Below are positions 17,323-28,196 of a DNA stretch of 64,000 nt, piece after piece. The translations under genes were made by a program, and so were the position numbers. The notes under the pieces were generated by a model. That model saw only the letters and a program-made list of their open reading frames with translations. It was not told where the DNA came from and ran no database searches. Each line of letters begins with the position of its first letter. The stretch's first letter is position 1. Source of the DNA: Pseudosulfitobacter pseudonitzschiae. GTDB taxonomy: Bacteria > Pseudomonadota > Alphaproteobacteria > Rhodobacterales > Rhodobacteraceae. The stretch covers positions 2,418,001-2,482,000 of the forward strand of contig NZ_CP022415.1 of the NCBI RefSeq assembly GCF_002222635.1. The letters are read 5' to 3'.

Positions 17323-18187
17323 GAGGCAGGTTCACAGTCCCCGACATCAGGACAAAACCGTCGCCTGCAACCTCGACACCCGTGATCGCATCGCGGGGGC
17401 CCAGCACGCGCACCTGCGCCTGTCCGGGGCGGCCCAGCCCATGCCCTTGCTCTGCAGTAAAGTCGGGCGCGTCAATCAGACCTTGCGCCCATAGATAGGC
17501 CGCCATCGCACCAGTGGCCGAGCCTGTGAACGGGTCTTCGGGCGGGCTGGGCGGGGCCAGCAGCAACCGCGCGGCTGTGTCGCCAGCATCGGTGAACCCT
17601 TCAAGCGTGCACCAGAATGGCTCCATCAGGTCGGTGTCAGTGCCCAGCGCCGCGGCCAGATCGGCCAGCCCCTGCATGTTCAGTTGCACCCGCTCCAGCG
17701 TGGCGCGATCTTTCAGAACGGTGATGACAAAGGGCAGTCCGGTACTGACCAGTTGCGGCGGGCTGATGATGTCATCTGCGCTCAGGCCGCCCACCGCCGC
17801 CACCTGCGCTGGTTCCACCAGCGTGCCGAACTGCGGGGCAACTTGGGTCATCGTCACGCGGCTGCCCTGTACCGTGACCGGCACCAGCCCCGCACCGGTT
17901 TCCAGAACCAGTGGCCCGTCACCGATCAACCCGCGCGCCCGCATCGCAGCCACCGTGGCAATGGTGGGATGCCCCGCAAAGGGAATCTCGCGGCTGGCCA
18001 GAAAATAGCGCACCCGCATATCGGCCACATCCGACGGGCCCGTGAAGGTACATTCCACCAGTGAGGTCTCGCGCACATAGGCCATGCAGGTCTCGTGGCT
18101 CAGACCGGCACCCTGATGCACCACGGCGCAGCCATTGCCACCAAAGGCACGATTAGTAAACGCATCTACCCAGTCAAATTCATACAT
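17315..18187 (-). CDS. PhzF family isomerase/epimerase
   Basis: A 290-residue protein with the double hotdog-like PhzF fold: VDAFTNRAFGGNGCAVV at the N terminus, ETSLVECTF containing the conserved acidic Glu, IPFAGHPTIA, and the second-half EDPFTGSATGAM. PhzF itself isomerises a phenazine precursor; most homologues have unknown substrates, and no phenazine genes are present. The gene precedes and overlaps the GT10-like gene by 8 bp. Confidence 0.93.
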   Translation of the reverse strand: MYEFDWVDAFTNRAFGGNGCAVVHQGAGLSHETCMAYVRETSLVECTFTGPSDVADMRVRYFLASREIPFAGHPTIATVAAMRARGLIGDGPLVLETGAGLVPVTVQGSRVTMTQVAPQFGTLVEPAQVAAVGGLSADDIISPPQLVSTGLPFVITVLKDRATLERVQLNMQGLADLAAALGTDTDLMEPFWCTLEGFTDAGDTAARLLLAPPSPPEDPFTGSATGAMAAYLWAQGLIDAPDFTAEQGHGLGRPGQAQVRVLGPRDAITGVEVAGDGFVLMSGTVNLPHD

Positions 18188-18423
18188 CAGACACCCCTAC
18201 AAAGACCCTGGACGTACCGGGATCGCGGCGCACCGCCTCGGTCCCGGCTTGGCGGCGACCATAGTCACCCCGAAGGCTGCGAGAAAGGCCGGATGTTGAT
18301 CTGGTGTTCGACCAGCGCGTACTGCGGGGCCACCTTGACTTGGGATATGCGATAAGAGTTTCGGGCCCTGCACGCAGCAACGGCCCCGAGGCTGCCAGCC
18401 CGAAGGACCAGCAGCACCTGAAT

Positions 18424-18645
18424 TCAGTGCACCGCTTGGGGCGCCAGATCATTCTGCCGCGCCAGCACAAAGGCCATCTTGCGGTCTGCGACCAACGCGA
18501 TCTGGGTGCCCTGCGCGTCGTGCACAGCATAAAGATGTTCAAGCCCCTCAGCTTGCTCCTGCACGTCTTGCGGCAGGTCGCTTACATCAATGGTTTTGAC
18601 ATAAACGATGTTGCTTTTAGGTTCTGAGTTAAATGGCGTTTCCAT
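18424..18645 (-). CDS. DUF1150 family protein
   Basis: A 73-residue protein with the DUF1150 pattern: a central VKTIDVSDLPQDVQEQAEG then LYAVHDAQGTQIALVADRKM and AFVLARQNDLAPQAVH at the end. Function is unknown. It lies only 4 bp downstream of the Hsp20 gene, and this pairing is recurrent in Rhodobacteraceae, suggesting a role linked to the small heat-shock protein. The 236 bp between its stop and the phzF-like start hold nothing I can identify. Confidence 0.85.
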   Translation of the reverse strand: METPFNSEPKSNIVYVKTIDVSDLPQDVQEQAEGLEHLYAVHDAQGTQIALVADRKMAFVLARQNDLAPQAVH

Positions 18646-18649
18646 GTGG

Positions 18650-19063
18650 TTACCCTCTCCGGATGCTGATGGTCTGGACGACTGTTTCAGGTTTGGCCCG
18701 TGTCAGATCGACATGCAGCAGACCGTTTTCGATGATCGCCTCTCCAACCTCAACGCTGTCAGCCAGCACAAAGGTCCGTTGGAATTGTCGCGCCGCGATG
18801 CCACGGTGCAAGAACACGCGCCCGTCGCCGTCGTCGGATTGCCGTCCACGGATCACCAACGTGCGATCCTCGACCGTGATTTGCAGATCTTCTTCGGCAA
18901 AGCCGGCCACAGCAAGCGTGATGCGGTAAGAAAAATCGGAAGTTTGTTCGATGTTAAAAGGCGGATAGCCTTCGTTGCCGGATTTTGCCGTGCGTTCCAG
19001 CAGGCGTTCCAGTTGCTCAAACCCCAACATATGCGGGTGCGAGCCGAGTGTCATTTTCGTCAT
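18650..19063 (-). CDS. Hsp20 family small heat-shock protein
   Basis: A 137-residue alpha-crystallin-domain chaperone. The domain runs from about residue 35 (YPPFNIEQTSDFSYRITLAV) to the end, including AGFAEEDLQITVEDRTLVI and the GLLHVDLTR strand; the C terminus ends TISIRRG, a form of the IxI motif. Such proteins (IbpA-like) bind unfolding clients as oligomers. It is cotranscribed with the DUF1150 gene and has a candidate RpoH-type promoter at 19131-19159. Confidence 0.95.
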   Translation of the reverse strand: MTKMTLGSHPHMLGFEQLERLLERTAKSGNEGYPPFNIEQTSDFSYRITLAVAGFAEEDLQITVEDRTLVIRGRQSDDGDGRVFLHRGIAARQFQRTFVLADSVEVGEAIIENGLLHVDLTRAKPETVVQTISIRRG

Positions 19064-19130
19064 TGCGACACGTCCTTATCATATCAAGCGACAGTCATGT
19101 ACGGTCCCTTTTGGCAACCGCTTGCTCAGA

Positions 19131-19159
19131 ATATGGGAAGATTTGCGCCCCCAGACAAG
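19131..19159 (-). promoter_or_regulatory. Candidate RpoH-type heat-shock promoter for hsp20
   Basis: Read leftwards: -35 CTTGTC (19159-19154), a 17-base spacer, and -10 CCATAT (19136-19131), about 70 bp upstream of the Hsp20 start. CTTG at -35 is the hallmark of alphaproteobacterial sigma-32 promoters; the -10 match is only partial. Confidence 0.4.
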
Positions 19160-19305
19160 AGGTCGGGCAGCCAAGGACAGGCCCCTTTGACAAAAATCGG
19201 TGATTTTAAGTGATCAATCGCGGCATTTGCGCTGCACGCACTCTATGCGCAGCGGGTGTCATCGCTTATGTATACAATTCCTCACTGTGCGGGAATCAAC
19301 AATCC

Positions 19306-19530
19306 ATGAATGCGCCATCTGACCTTTCGATGAAGAACGACGATGTGCTGCGCGTCGAGCTGGAAGTGTTCCGGCGCGAACATCGCGATCTGGATGAGGC
19401 GATTGCCGCCATGAACCAGCGCGCCACATCCGACCCGCTGACGCTGCAACGTCTGAAAAAACGCAAATTGCGGCTGAAAGACATCATTGCCACCCTCGAA
19501 GACCGCCTGACCCCCGACATCATCGCCTGA
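19306..19530 (+). CDS. YdcH family (DUF465) protein
   Basis: A 74-residue, highly charged helical protein. The segment FRREHRDLDEAIAAM followed by LTLQRLKKRKLRLKDIIATL is the YdcH/DUF465 signature and should form an antiparallel coiled-coil hairpin. No biochemical function is established. I chose the ATG at 19306 (MNAPSDLS); a second ATG at 19330 would shorten it by eight codons. It precedes purE by 65 bp. Confidence 0.85.
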   Translation: MNAPSDLSMKNDDVLRVELEVFRREHRDLDEAIAAMNQRATSDPLTLQRLKKRKLRLKDIIATLEDRLTPDIIA

Positions 19531-19595
19531 GCCTTGCCCCGCCGGATCAGGCCCGTATAAGTCCCTGACTGAACGATAATACGCGAGGGCGCAGG

Positions 19596-20090
19596 ATGAC
19601 GGACCAATCCCCCAAAGTCGGCATTATCATGGGTAGCCAGTCCGACTGGCCCACCATGTGCGAAGCGGCACAAATGCTGGATGATCTGGGCGTGCCCTTC
19701 GAGACGCGCATCGTGTCTGCGCACCGCACGCCCGACCGGCTGTGGGACTACGGCAAGACGGCTGTCGATCGCGGTTTGCAGGTGATTATCGCGGGCGCGG
19801 GCGGTGCCGCCCACTTGCCCGGCATGATGGCATCAAAAACCCGTGTACCGGTGATTGGCGTGCCGGTTCTGACCAAGGCGCTGTCGGGGGTTGATTCGCT
19901 TTATTCCATCCTGCAGATGCCGCGCGGCTTTCCCGTGGCGACGATGGCCATCGGGGCTGCGGGTGCCGCCAATGCGGGGCTGATGGCGGCGGGTATTCTT
20001 GCCCTGAACGACCCCGCTCTGGCGCAGCGTCTGGACCAATGGCGCGGCGATCTGTCGGCCTCAATCCCGGAAGAACCCAGCGATGACTGA
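19596..20090 (+). CDS. purE: N5-carboxyaminoimidazole ribonucleotide mutase
   Basis: A 164-residue class I PurE that converts N5-CAIR to CAIR in purine synthesis. [13 protein letters not shown], the catalytic SAHRTPDR and [12 protein letters not shown] segments are all present. Its last 8 bp overlap the start of purK, which provides its substrate, so the pair is translationally coupled. Confidence 0.98.
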   Translation: MTDQSPKVGIIMGSQSDWPTMCEAAQMLDDLGVPFETRIVSAHRTPDRLWDYGKTAVDRGLQVIIAGAGGAAHLPGMMASKTRVPVIGVPVLTKALSGVDSLYSILQMPRGFPVATMAIGAAGAANAGLMAAGILALNDPALAQRLDQWRGDLSASIPEEPSDD

Positions 20091-21150
20091 TCCTTTGCCC
20101 ACAGGCGCCACCATCGGCATTCTTGGCGGCGGCCAGTTGGGCCGTATGCTGTCGGTCGCAGCGGCCCGTCTGGGTTTCAAAACCCACATCTATGAGCCGG
20201 GTGCAAACCCGCCCGCCGCAGACGTGGCCCATGCTTGCACCACGGCGGCCTATGACGATGCCGCCGCCCTGACCGCCTTTGCGCAGTCGGTTAATGTGAT
20301 CACCTATGAATTCGAAAACATCCCGACCGCAGCGCTGGACATCCTCGAAGCGCTCAAACCCATCCATCCCAACCGCGAAGCTTTGCGCATCAGTCAGGAC
20401 CGCCTGACCGAAAAGGACTTTCTGACCGGTCTGGGCCTGCAAACTGCCCCCTATGCTGACATTCCCGACGCCGACGCGTTGACCGCCGCACTGGGCACGA
20501 TCGGCACGCCCGCGATCCTGAAAACCCGTCGTTTCGGCTATGACGGCAAGGGGCAGGCGCGGCTGATGTCCGACGCGGACGCACCCCAGGCCATCACCGA
20601 TATGGCAGGCGCACCTGCCCTGCTCGAAGGGTTCGTAGATTTCTCGATAGAAGTGTCGGTGATCGCCGCGCGCAGCGCCTCGGGCGATGTGGCCTGCTAT
20701 GACCCCGGTGAAAACATCCACCGCGACGGTATCCTGCACACCACAACCGTCCCCGCCCGCCTGTCCGCCAGCCTGCGCACCGATGCAGTGCTGCTGGCGG
20801 CGCGCATCCTGAATGCGCTGGACTATGTGGGCGTCATGGGGGTCGAGTTGTTCGTCACGCCATCGGGGCTGATCGTCAACGAGGTCGCTCCGCGCGTGCA
20901 CAATTCGGGCCACTGGACCCAGAACGGCTGTGCCGTGGATCAGTTCGAACAACATATCCGCGCAGTGGCCGGCTGGCCCTTGGGCGACGGCCAGCGGCAC
21001 AGCGACGTGGTAATGGAAAACCTGATCGGCGACGATATGGACCGCGTGCCTGACCTTGCCGCGACCCGTGACACGGCATTGCATCTTTATGGAAAAGCCG
21101 ACGTTAAACCGGGCCGCAAAATGGGCCACGTCAACCGCATCGTGCGCTGA
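20083..21150 (+). CDS. purK: N5-carboxyaminoimidazole ribonucleotide synthase
   Basis: A 355-residue ATP-grasp enzyme that uses ATP and bicarbonate to carboxylate AIR. The N-terminal [20 protein letters not shown], the ATP-grasp GYDGKGQ and the C-terminal [18 protein letters not shown], which binds nucleotide and metal, are clear. Coupled to purE by an 8 bp overlap. It ends 3 bp before the convergent stop of the phnM-like gene. Confidence 0.98.
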   Translation: MTDPLPTGATIGILGGGQLGRMLSVAAARLGFKTHIYEPGANPPAADVAHACTTAAYDDAAALTAFAQSVNVITYEFENIPTAALDILEALKPIHPNREALRISQDRLTEKDFLTGLGLQTAPYADIPDADALTAALGTIGTPAILKTRRFGYDGKGQARLMSDADAPQAITDMAGAPALLEGFVDFSIEVSVIAARSASGDVACYDPGENIHRDGILHTTTVPARLSASLRTDAVLLAARILNALDYVGVMGVELFVTPSGLIVNEVAPRVHNSGHWTQNGCAVDQFEQHIRAVAGWPLGDGQRHSDVVMENLIGDDMDRVPDLAATRDTALHLYGKADVKPGRKMGHVNRIVR

Positions 21151-21153
21151 AAC

Positions 21154-22293
21154 TTACGCCACCAGCCGCGCCGCAATATCACCAGACAGATAGCTGACAC
21201 GCCCGCCCGAAACGGTCATGGCCACGCGGTCGGCTGCATCCAGCGCGACCAGATCGGCACGCTTGCCTGCCTGCAACACGCCACGGTCCCGCAACCCCAG
21301 TGCCCGCGCCGGTCCCGCAGACACCAGCGCCCAAGCGGCGGCAAAATCCAGCACGCCCGACCGCGCCAGCATCAGGGCCGCACGGCGCGGGCTGGGGTAA
21401 TGGTAATCCGACGCCACTGCGTCGGCCATTCCCATCGACACCACATCCAGCGCAGACACGTTGCCCTTGTGTGATCCGCCCCGCACCAGATTAGGAGCCC
21501 CCAGAATAACCACATCTCCCGCCGCATCTGCCGCCTCGGCAGCCTCAAGCGTTTCAGGAAACTCCGACACCTTCACGCCCCGTGCCCGCCATGCCGCGCG
21601 GGCTTCGGCGGTGTGGTCGTCATGGCTGCCCATCTGCACACCCATATCCGCCAGTGTGGCGCACAGGCTGTCCAATGCCGCTGGCACCTCGGCGCGGCGT
21701 GCGTGCAAATCCAGAAGCATCTGGAAATGCACCTCTGGATTGCGCTGCGCCTTCAACGCCTGCCCCACCAGACGCGGCGGTTTGCGCCCTTCGGCCAGTC
21801 GCGCGTGGGGCAGATGGTCGTTGAACACAACATAGGACACACCCCATTCCGCGATCCGCGCGGGCAGGCCAGCATAATCATCCAGCAAATGCGTCTCGAA
21901 GCGCAATTGGGGGCGCAGATCGGTGACCAATCCGCCTGCCGTGTCGCGGATCGCACCAAAGACCTGATCGGCAAAGTCCATGCCACGCAGCCCACCCTCC
22001 CAGCTGACGAATTGGGCCAGAACGCCCGTGGTGATGCCATTGGCGGCCAGTTCCGCCTCGGCGGCGACCAGCCCTTCGGCCATCTGTTTCATCGCACCGC
22101 GACGCGGGGCAAGGTGTCGTTCAAACCCGTCTCCATGTACGTCGACGATGCCGGGCAAAACGCGAAACCCCGTCAGATCCACAGCGCGGCCCACGGGCGC
22201 GTCCATGATCAAACCACCGCTCAGGCTCAGCCCGTCGCGGTGAAAGCCTTGCTGTCCCAGCACCTCGGCGCCGGTGATATCAATTGTCAGCAT
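21154..22293 (-). CDS. phnM: PhnM-like amidohydrolase (alpha-D-ribose 1-methylphosphonate 5-triphosphate diphosphatase)
   Basis: A 379-residue amidohydrolase-fold protein. The metal-site segment is [18 protein letters not shown]; classic C-P lyase PhnM has HTDN at the same place. Further PhnM features are [16 protein letters not shown], the [10 protein letters not shown] loop and [14 protein letters not shown]. PhnM removes pyrophosphate from a phosphonylated ribose triphosphate. No other phn gene is nearby, so this copy may serve another substrate. I chose the ATG at 22293 (MLTIDITG); it overlaps the end of the upstream lipase gene by 14 bp. Confidence 0.85.
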   Translation of the reverse strand: MLTIDITGAEVLGQQGFHRDGLSLSGGLIMDAPVGRAVDLTGFRVLPGIVDVHGDGFERHLAPRRGAMKQMAEGLVAAEAELAANGITTGVLAQFVSWEGGLRGMDFADQVFGAIRDTAGGLVTDLRPQLRFETHLLDDYAGLPARIAEWGVSYVVFNDHLPHARLAEGRKPPRLVGQALKAQRNPEVHFQMLLDLHARRAEVPAALDSLCATLADMGVQMGSHDDHTAEARAAWRARGVKVSEFPETLEAAEAADAAGDVVILGAPNLVRGGSHKGNVSALDVVSMGMADAVASDYHYPSPRRAALMLARSGVLDFAAAWALVSAGPARALGLRDRGVLQAGKRADLVALDAADRVAMTVSGGRVSYLSGDIAARLVA

Positions 22294-23068
22294 TGCGCGA
22301 TGAACTCCACAATCCGCCACGCGCGACGCAATCGCCCTCGGGGCAATCCAACTGTTCCAGCACAGCATCCAGCCACGAAACATCCTTTTCAAAGGTTCCC
22401 CTGCGCAAAAAATGCACCGTCTGCGAGATCACACGCGGGTTGTTCATCATAAATGTATGCGTAACTGGCAGAACGATATGCGCAGCCATCCCTTCGACCC
22501 GGGTCGAGGCGACACTGACCTTACCGTCATCCGGCCCCGGCAAAAGGGTCGAGAAATAGGCGTTCAGCGACTGGTCGCCCGCGATCACCCCCACCGGATA
22601 GGTCACGGGTGGCAGGCTGCGCGGCAGACTGTCGGGTCCGGTGCCCATCTGCCCCCCCGCAGGGCCGTTCAGCCAGTCAAAAGCGGCCAGATCACCCAGC
22701 TTGTCCACCACTTCGCTGCCCTGATTGGGCGGTGCCAGCATCACCACGCGGCCCAATTGGGGCAGATCATGGTCCCGAAGCCATTCGCGCACCAGAATAC
22801 CCCCCATTGAATGGGTCACAAAATTCACACTCTGGTTACCACATTCGGCCAGTGCTGCTGGTATGACCCCAGCGGCCAGCGATCCGACCGGCGCTTGGGT
22901 CGATGGATAGCCCGGACGCACCACCTGAAACCCGTCCGCTTCCAGCGCGGCTTCCATCAGGGCAAAAGATGTCTCGGTGCGCGCCAGCCCGTGCAACAGG
23001 ATGACGCAATCCGCCCGCGCGGGCGCGGACAGCAGCAACAGGGGCAAGATCAACATGCAAACTCTCAT
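22280..23068 (-). CDS. Secreted alpha/beta hydrolase (lipase-like)
   Basis: A 262-residue protein with a Sec signal peptide (about 1-19, [19 protein letters not shown]). The mature start [15 protein letters not shown] carries the oxyanion HG, and the nucleophile is S87 in [26 protein letters not shown] near the C terminus probably supplies the catalytic His. It resembles Gram-negative triacylglycerol lipase/esterase families. The Cys directly after the signal does not sit in a convincing lipobox. It is upstream of and overlaps the phnM-like gene. Confidence 0.88.
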   Translation of the reverse strand: MRVCMLILPLLLLSAPARADCVILLHGLARTETSFALMEAALEADGFQVVRPGYPSTQAPVGSLAAGVIPAALAECGNQSVNFVTHSMGGILVREWLRDHDLPQLGRVVMLAPPNQGSEVVDKLGDLAAFDWLNGPAGGQMGTGPDSLPRSLPPVTYPVGVIAGDQSLNAYFSTLLPGPDDGKVSVASTRVEGMAAHIVLPVTHTFMMNNPRVISQTVHFLRRGTFEKDVSWLDAVLEQLDCPEGDCVARGGLWSSSRNADN

Positions 23069-23138
23069 GCGGTGTGAGATAGTGCCTTGGCGCGACTTAT
23101 GGAATGGCCCAAGCGCGACAACTTACGGAAACCCGCTT

Positions 23139-23594
23139 ATGCCCAAACCGCGTCCACCCCGCATCGCTGCCCGTGCGGTCATTGTTCACGAGGGGCGGCT
23201 GTTGCTGGTGAACGCCTTTGCGGGCAACCGCAGCCCGTTAATGTGCGCGCCGGGTGGCGGGGTCGAGGCCCACAGCAGCCTGCCCGCCAATCTGGTCCGC
23301 GAGGTTCACGAGGAAACCGGCCTGCGCATCTCTGTGGGCGCGCCCTGTCTGATCAACGAATTTCACGACCGCAACCGCGACTTCCATCAGGTCGAGGTGT
23401 TCTTTCGCTGCACCCTTCAGGGCAGTGCCGACATACCTGACAGCTGGAAAGACCCCGAAGCCGTGGTCACCAAACGCCGCTGGGTGACGCAAACCGAGCT
23501 GGAAAACGTACCCCACAAGCCATCAAGCCTTGGCGCAGTGGCCTTTGGTGGCGATGCAATCAGCTATGATCCACTGGAACCTTTGGTGCTGTAA
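23139..23594 (+). CDS. Nudix hydrolase
   Basis: A 151-residue protein. The Nudix box is GGGVEAHSSLPANLVREVHE then ETGLRI; the catalytic REVHEE part is intact, but the more N-terminal Glu of the Gx5E motif is Ser here. Substrate is unknown (nucleoside diphosphate derivatives in general). The start at 23139 (MPKPRPPRIAAR) is the best fit; earlier in-frame ATGs would extend into the lipase promoter area. Its last 35 bases overlap the convergent EamA gene. Confidence 0.88.
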   Translation: MPKPRPPRIAARAVIVHEGRLLLVNAFAGNRSPLMCAPGGGVEAHSSLPANLVREVHEETGLRISVGAPCLINEFHDRNRDFHQVEVFFRCTLQGSADIPDSWKDPEAVVTKRRWVTQTELENVPHKPSSLGAVAFGGDAISYDPLEPLVL

Positions 23595-24408
23595 CTGCCC
23601 ATCCGATGCCGCCCAACACCAGTGCTGCGGCCATCACCATCAGCGCGCTGACCGGCTCGCCCAGCACGACAGCCCCCACGACAATCGCGATGATCGGCAC
23701 GCTTAACTGCACCACAGCCGCCGTAGCCTGCGCCAGACGCGGCAGCAATGCATACCACAGCGCATAGCCCAACCCCGATGTCACAGCCCCCGATACCACA
23801 GCCAGCCCGATGCCCAAGGGCCGCGCCGTCATGTCCGGACCGATCAGAAACAGCGCCAACACCGGCAGGCACAGCACAAAATTCGCCGCCGTCGCGGGCA
23901 ACGGGTCAGGTTCGGATTTGCCCGAAATCGTATAGGCGGCCCAGCCGATCCCCGCGATCACCATCATCACCGCCCCCGCAGGGTCGGTCTGACTGCCCGG
24001 ACCCGGCCACAACACAAGCAGCAATCCGGCAAAGGCCACACCCGCCCCCGCCATCTGCCTGCGTGTGGGGGCCACACCCCGATATGCGCCCCAACCGAAC
24101 ATCGTTATCTGCACCACCCCGAACAGGATCAGCGCGCCCAGACCTGCGTCCAGCGCCACATAAGACAGCGAAAACCCCGCCATATAGGCCGCCAGAGACA
24201 CCGCCCCCAGCACCCGCGCACGGCGAAACAGCGGCAGCGGCGTGCCCCGCACGCTCAGCACCATGCACAGGATCACGATGCCCGCGATGACACGGATCAA
24301 GGCAAAGCTGGCCGGATCAATGGTGCCACTGCTGACAGCGGCACGGTTCAGCACCGAATTGGCAGCAAATGCCACCATCGTCAGCGCAGTCAGAAAGGTC
24401 AGCTTCAT
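23560..24408 (-). CDS. DMT superfamily (EamA) transporter
   Basis: A 282-residue inner-membrane protein with about ten hydrophobic helices in two EamA repeats; the first starts FLTALTMVAFAANSVLNRAA and the second near GAVMMVIAGIGWAAYTISGK. Family members export amino acids or other metabolites; the cargo cannot be read from sequence. It follows the GNAT gene on the same strand by 3 bp, so the two form an operon. Confidence 0.93.
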   Translation of the reverse strand: MKLTFLTALTMVAFAANSVLNRAAVSSGTIDPASFALIRVIAGIVILCMVLSVRGTPLPLFRRARVLGAVSLAAYMAGFSLSYVALDAGLGALILFGVVQITMFGWGAYRGVAPTRRQMAGAGVAFAGLLLVLWPGPGSQTDPAGAVMMVIAGIGWAAYTISGKSEPDPLPATAANFVLCLPVLALFLIGPDMTARPLGIGLAVVSGAVTSGLGYALWYALLPRLAQATAAVVQLSVPIIAIVVGAVVLGEPVSALMVMAAALVLGGIGWAVTAPKVPVDHS

Positions 24409-24411
24409 AGG

Positions 24412-24903
24412 TCAGCCCAGCCGCGCGAACGGCTTGGGATAGGTCAGGTTGACCACAGGCACATCCAGCCCCGGCCCCGCAATCATTGTGTGTTCCAACG
24501 GATAGGGCGAGGTCAGACCCTGCGCCCGCGCGTGAGAAAACCCTGCCTTTTCGTAAAACGCCACCTGCCCCAGCACCACCACATAGGTTTCGCTCAGCCG
24601 CGCCCATTCAACCAGCATTCCCATCATCTGGCGCCCCAATCCACTGCGTTGACGGTCGGGCACCACGGCGACGGGGGCCAGACACAGCCATCCCTTGGGC
24701 GCGATCATGTAAGACAGCGCGTAATAGCCCGCGATCCGGCCGTCCCACGTTGTGACGCTCTCGCCCGCCATCGCCCCCGCCTTGCGCAGCGCCCTGACCA
24801 GATCGGCCTCGTCCGGACCGTCAAATGCTGTGCGCAACAGTGCATCGGCTTCGTCCTCTTCGCCCCGCCGCAGTTCGCGGGAAAAATCCGGTCCGATCAT
24901 CAT
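24412..24903 (-). CDS. GNAT family N-acetyltransferase
   Basis: A 163-residue acetyl-CoA-dependent transferase. The acetyl-CoA loop is VVPDRQRSGLGRQMMGMLV (V-x-x-x-x-Q/R-x-x-G-x-G/A pattern), preceded by LCLAPVAV and followed by VVVLGQVAFYEKAGFSHA, which matches the YhbS-like subfamily. Substrate unknown. It lies 3 bp upstream of the EamA gene and 28 bp from the groEL terminator. Confidence 0.9.
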   Translation of the reverse strand: MMIGPDFSRELRRGEEDEADALLRTAFDGPDEADLVRALRKAGAMAGESVTTWDGRIAGYYALSYMIAPKGWLCLAPVAVVPDRQRSGLGRQMMGMLVEWARLSETYVVVLGQVAFYEKAGFSHARAQGLTSPYPLEHTMIAGPGLDVPVVNLTYPKPFARLG

Positions 24904-24930
24904 AGGGCGCGGCCCTCCTAGTGGCGCATG

Positions 24931-24960
24931 AAAAAAGGGGCCGCCCGCAGGCAGCCCCTT
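24931..24960 (-). terminator. Rho-independent terminator of groESL
   Basis: An 11 bp stem (AAGGGGCTGCC / GGCGGCCCCTT read leftwards, one G-T pair) with a 4-base loop and a run of T residues. It lies 36 bp after the groEL stop. Confidence 0.9.
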
Positions 24961-24995
24961 CTTATAGATGAAAGCGTTCGGTAAGGAACGGCAGA

Positions 24996-26672
<1,677 letters not shown>

Positions 26673-26699
26673 TCATCAGGGTCAGAGCAAGCGGGGTGC

Positions 26700-26987
26700 T
26701 TACTCGATGATCCCCATGATGTCGGATTCCTTCATCATCAGCAGTTCTTCGCCTGCGACGGTGACTTCGGTGCCCGACCATTTTCCGAACAGAATTTTGT
26801 CGCCTGGCTTGACGGCCATTTCGATCAGCTCGCCGCTGTCTTTGCGGGCGCCTTCGCCAACCGAAACAACTTCGCCTTCCGAGGGCTTTTCCTTCGCGCT
26901 ATCGGGAATAATCAACCCGCCAGCAGTTTTCTCTTCGCTTTCCGTGCGGCGAACCAGCACGCGGTCATGAAGCGGTTTCAATGCCAT
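26700..26987 (-). CDS. groS: Co-chaperonin GroES
   Basis: A 95-residue protein with the family start [20 protein letters not shown], the mobile loop [20 protein letters not shown] and the KWSGTEV segment. It caps GroEL. It is the first gene of the groESL operon, with a CIRCE operator and a sigma-70-type promoter directly upstream. Confidence 0.99.
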   Translation of the reverse strand: MALKPLHDRVLVRRTESEEKTAGGLIIPDSAKEKPSEGEVVSVGEGARKDSGELIEMAVKPGDKILFGKWSGTEVTVAGEELLMMKESDIMGIIE

Positions 26988-27045
26988 CTTTGCAGCTCCT
27001 TAAGGCTCAAAGTTACTCCCTAGCAGGGCACCTTGGCGCCCTGTA

Positions 27046-27072
27046 TTAGCACTCAGCTCGTCCGAGTGATAA
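27046..27072 (-). promoter_or_regulatory. CIRCE operator of groESL
   Basis: TTAGCACTC, a 9-base spacer, then GAGTGATAA: a match to the CIRCE inverted repeat (TTAGCACTC-N9-GAGTGCTAA) with one mismatch. It lies about 60 bp upstream of the groES start, at or just after the predicted transcription start. HrcA is the known CIRCE repressor. Confidence 0.95.
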
Positions 27073-27079
27073 CGACGCA

Positions 27080-27108
27080 TAGCTAGGCATGTCCGGAGGG
27101 GCTGTCAA
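27080..27108 (-). promoter_or_regulatory. Sigma-70-type promoter of groESL
   Basis: Read leftwards: -35 TTGACA (27108-27103), 17-base spacer, -10 TAGCTA (27085-27080). The CIRCE element begins eight bases after the -10, where HrcA would block initiation. Confidence 0.65.
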
Positions 27109-27209
27109 CTGCGCTGATTACAAATTTTACCGAGATATTTCATGGTCGCCTCTTTGCCTTGCCAGCCTCAGCGCATAGCGTGATGAAAGCAATGACCAAA
27201 AGGCCCGTT

Positions 27210-28196
27210 ATGATACTGCGCACCCTCGTTCTAGCCCTTGCCCTGATGCTGCCGCAGATGGCCTTGGCCACCTGCAACGGCACCGACTTGCGCACCCGTC
27301 TGACCACAGATCAGACCGATGCACTGGCCACGTTGATGCGCGACATGCCCTACCCAGATGGGAACCACTGGGTCGCACACAAGGGGGCGCTGACAATTCA
27401 TCTGATCGGCACGCTTCATCTGGCCGATCCCCGCCTGCCCGCCATTGCCGCAGGCCTTGCGCCAGTTGTTGCATCCGCCGACATGATGCTGGTCGAGGCC
27501 ACCGAGGTCGAGGAAAGTCAACTGCTCCAAGCCTTGACCACCCGCCCCGAGCTGATTTCGCTGACCTCCGGTCCGACGCTGATCGACCTGATGCCGCCCG
27601 AAACATGGGCAAAACTGGCCCAAGCCGCATCCGAGCGGGGAATCCCGTCTTTCATGGCCGCAAAATTCCAGCCGTGGTATCTGTCGCTGGTGTTGGGAAT
27701 GCCGCCCTGCGTGTTTTCCAGCGTGAAGAACGACGCACACGGGCTGGACAAGACGCTGCTTCAAATCGCCGAAGACAACGGCGTGCCCGCCACCGCGATT
27801 GAACCCTTTGACACGCTCTTTACGCTGATGGCAGAGGCCCCGCTGGACGAGCAAATCAAGATGCTGGGTCTCGGCTTGATGTCCGTGCAGCAATCCGAAG
27901 ATATGACCGCAACGCTGGTCGAACAGTATTTCGAAGAAGGTCACGGCACGATCATGCCCCTGAACCGAGTGATGGCAAGCAGCTGGATTGACTTGCCGAA
28001 GGCCGAATTCGACGTGCTTTTTGACGAGACGCTGGACACGTTGCTGATCCGGCGCAACGCCATGTGGCTGCCAAAAATTACATCGGCGCAGGGGGTCGTG
28101 GTCGTTGCTGTCGGCGCGGGCCATCTGGGCGGCGAAGGCGGGTTGCTGCAATTGCTCGACGCAGCAGGCTTTGCCCTCAGACGCCAGCCGTTCTAA
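27210..28196 (+). CDS. TraB/GumN family protein, secreted
   Basis: A 328-residue protein with a Sec signal peptide (MILRTLVLALALMLPQMALA). TraB/GumN motifs are IHLIGTLHLADP (G-x-x-H), MLVEATEVEES, and the late VVVVAVGAGHLGGEGGLLQL. Relatives in eukaryotic Tiki and bacterial members are proposed or proven metallo-peptidases; activity here is inferred. I chose the ATG at 27210, which follows AAAAGG by six bases; ATGs at 27183 and 27192 are alternatives. Its stop overlaps that of the convergent DUF2161 gene. Confidence 0.87.
   Translation: MILRTLVLALALMLPQMALATCNGTDLRTRLTTDQTDALATLMRDMPYPDGNHWVAHKGALTIHLIGTLHLADPRLPAIAAGLAPVVASADMMLVEATEVEESQLLQALTTRPELISLTSGPTLIDLMPPETWAKLAQAASERGIPSFMAAKFQPWYLSLVLGMPPCVFSSVKNDAHGLDKTLLQIAEDNGVPATAIEPFDTLFTLMAEAPLDEQIKMLGLGLMSVQQSEDMTATLVEQYFEEGHGTIMPLNRVMASSWIDLPKAEFDVLFDETLDTLLIRRNAMWLPKITSAQGVVVVAVGAGHLGGEGGLLQLLDAAGFALRRQPF

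Noticed and set aside
17315-18187. Phenazine biosynthesis
   Set aside because: The PhzF-fold protein is alone; no other phz gene is present, and most PhzF homologues are unrelated to phenazines.
18265-18417. Small leftward ORF between DUF1150 and phzF
   Set aside because: About 50 codons after a GTG, in frame with DUF1150 after its stop, but no recognisable family and no ribosome-binding site that I could defend.
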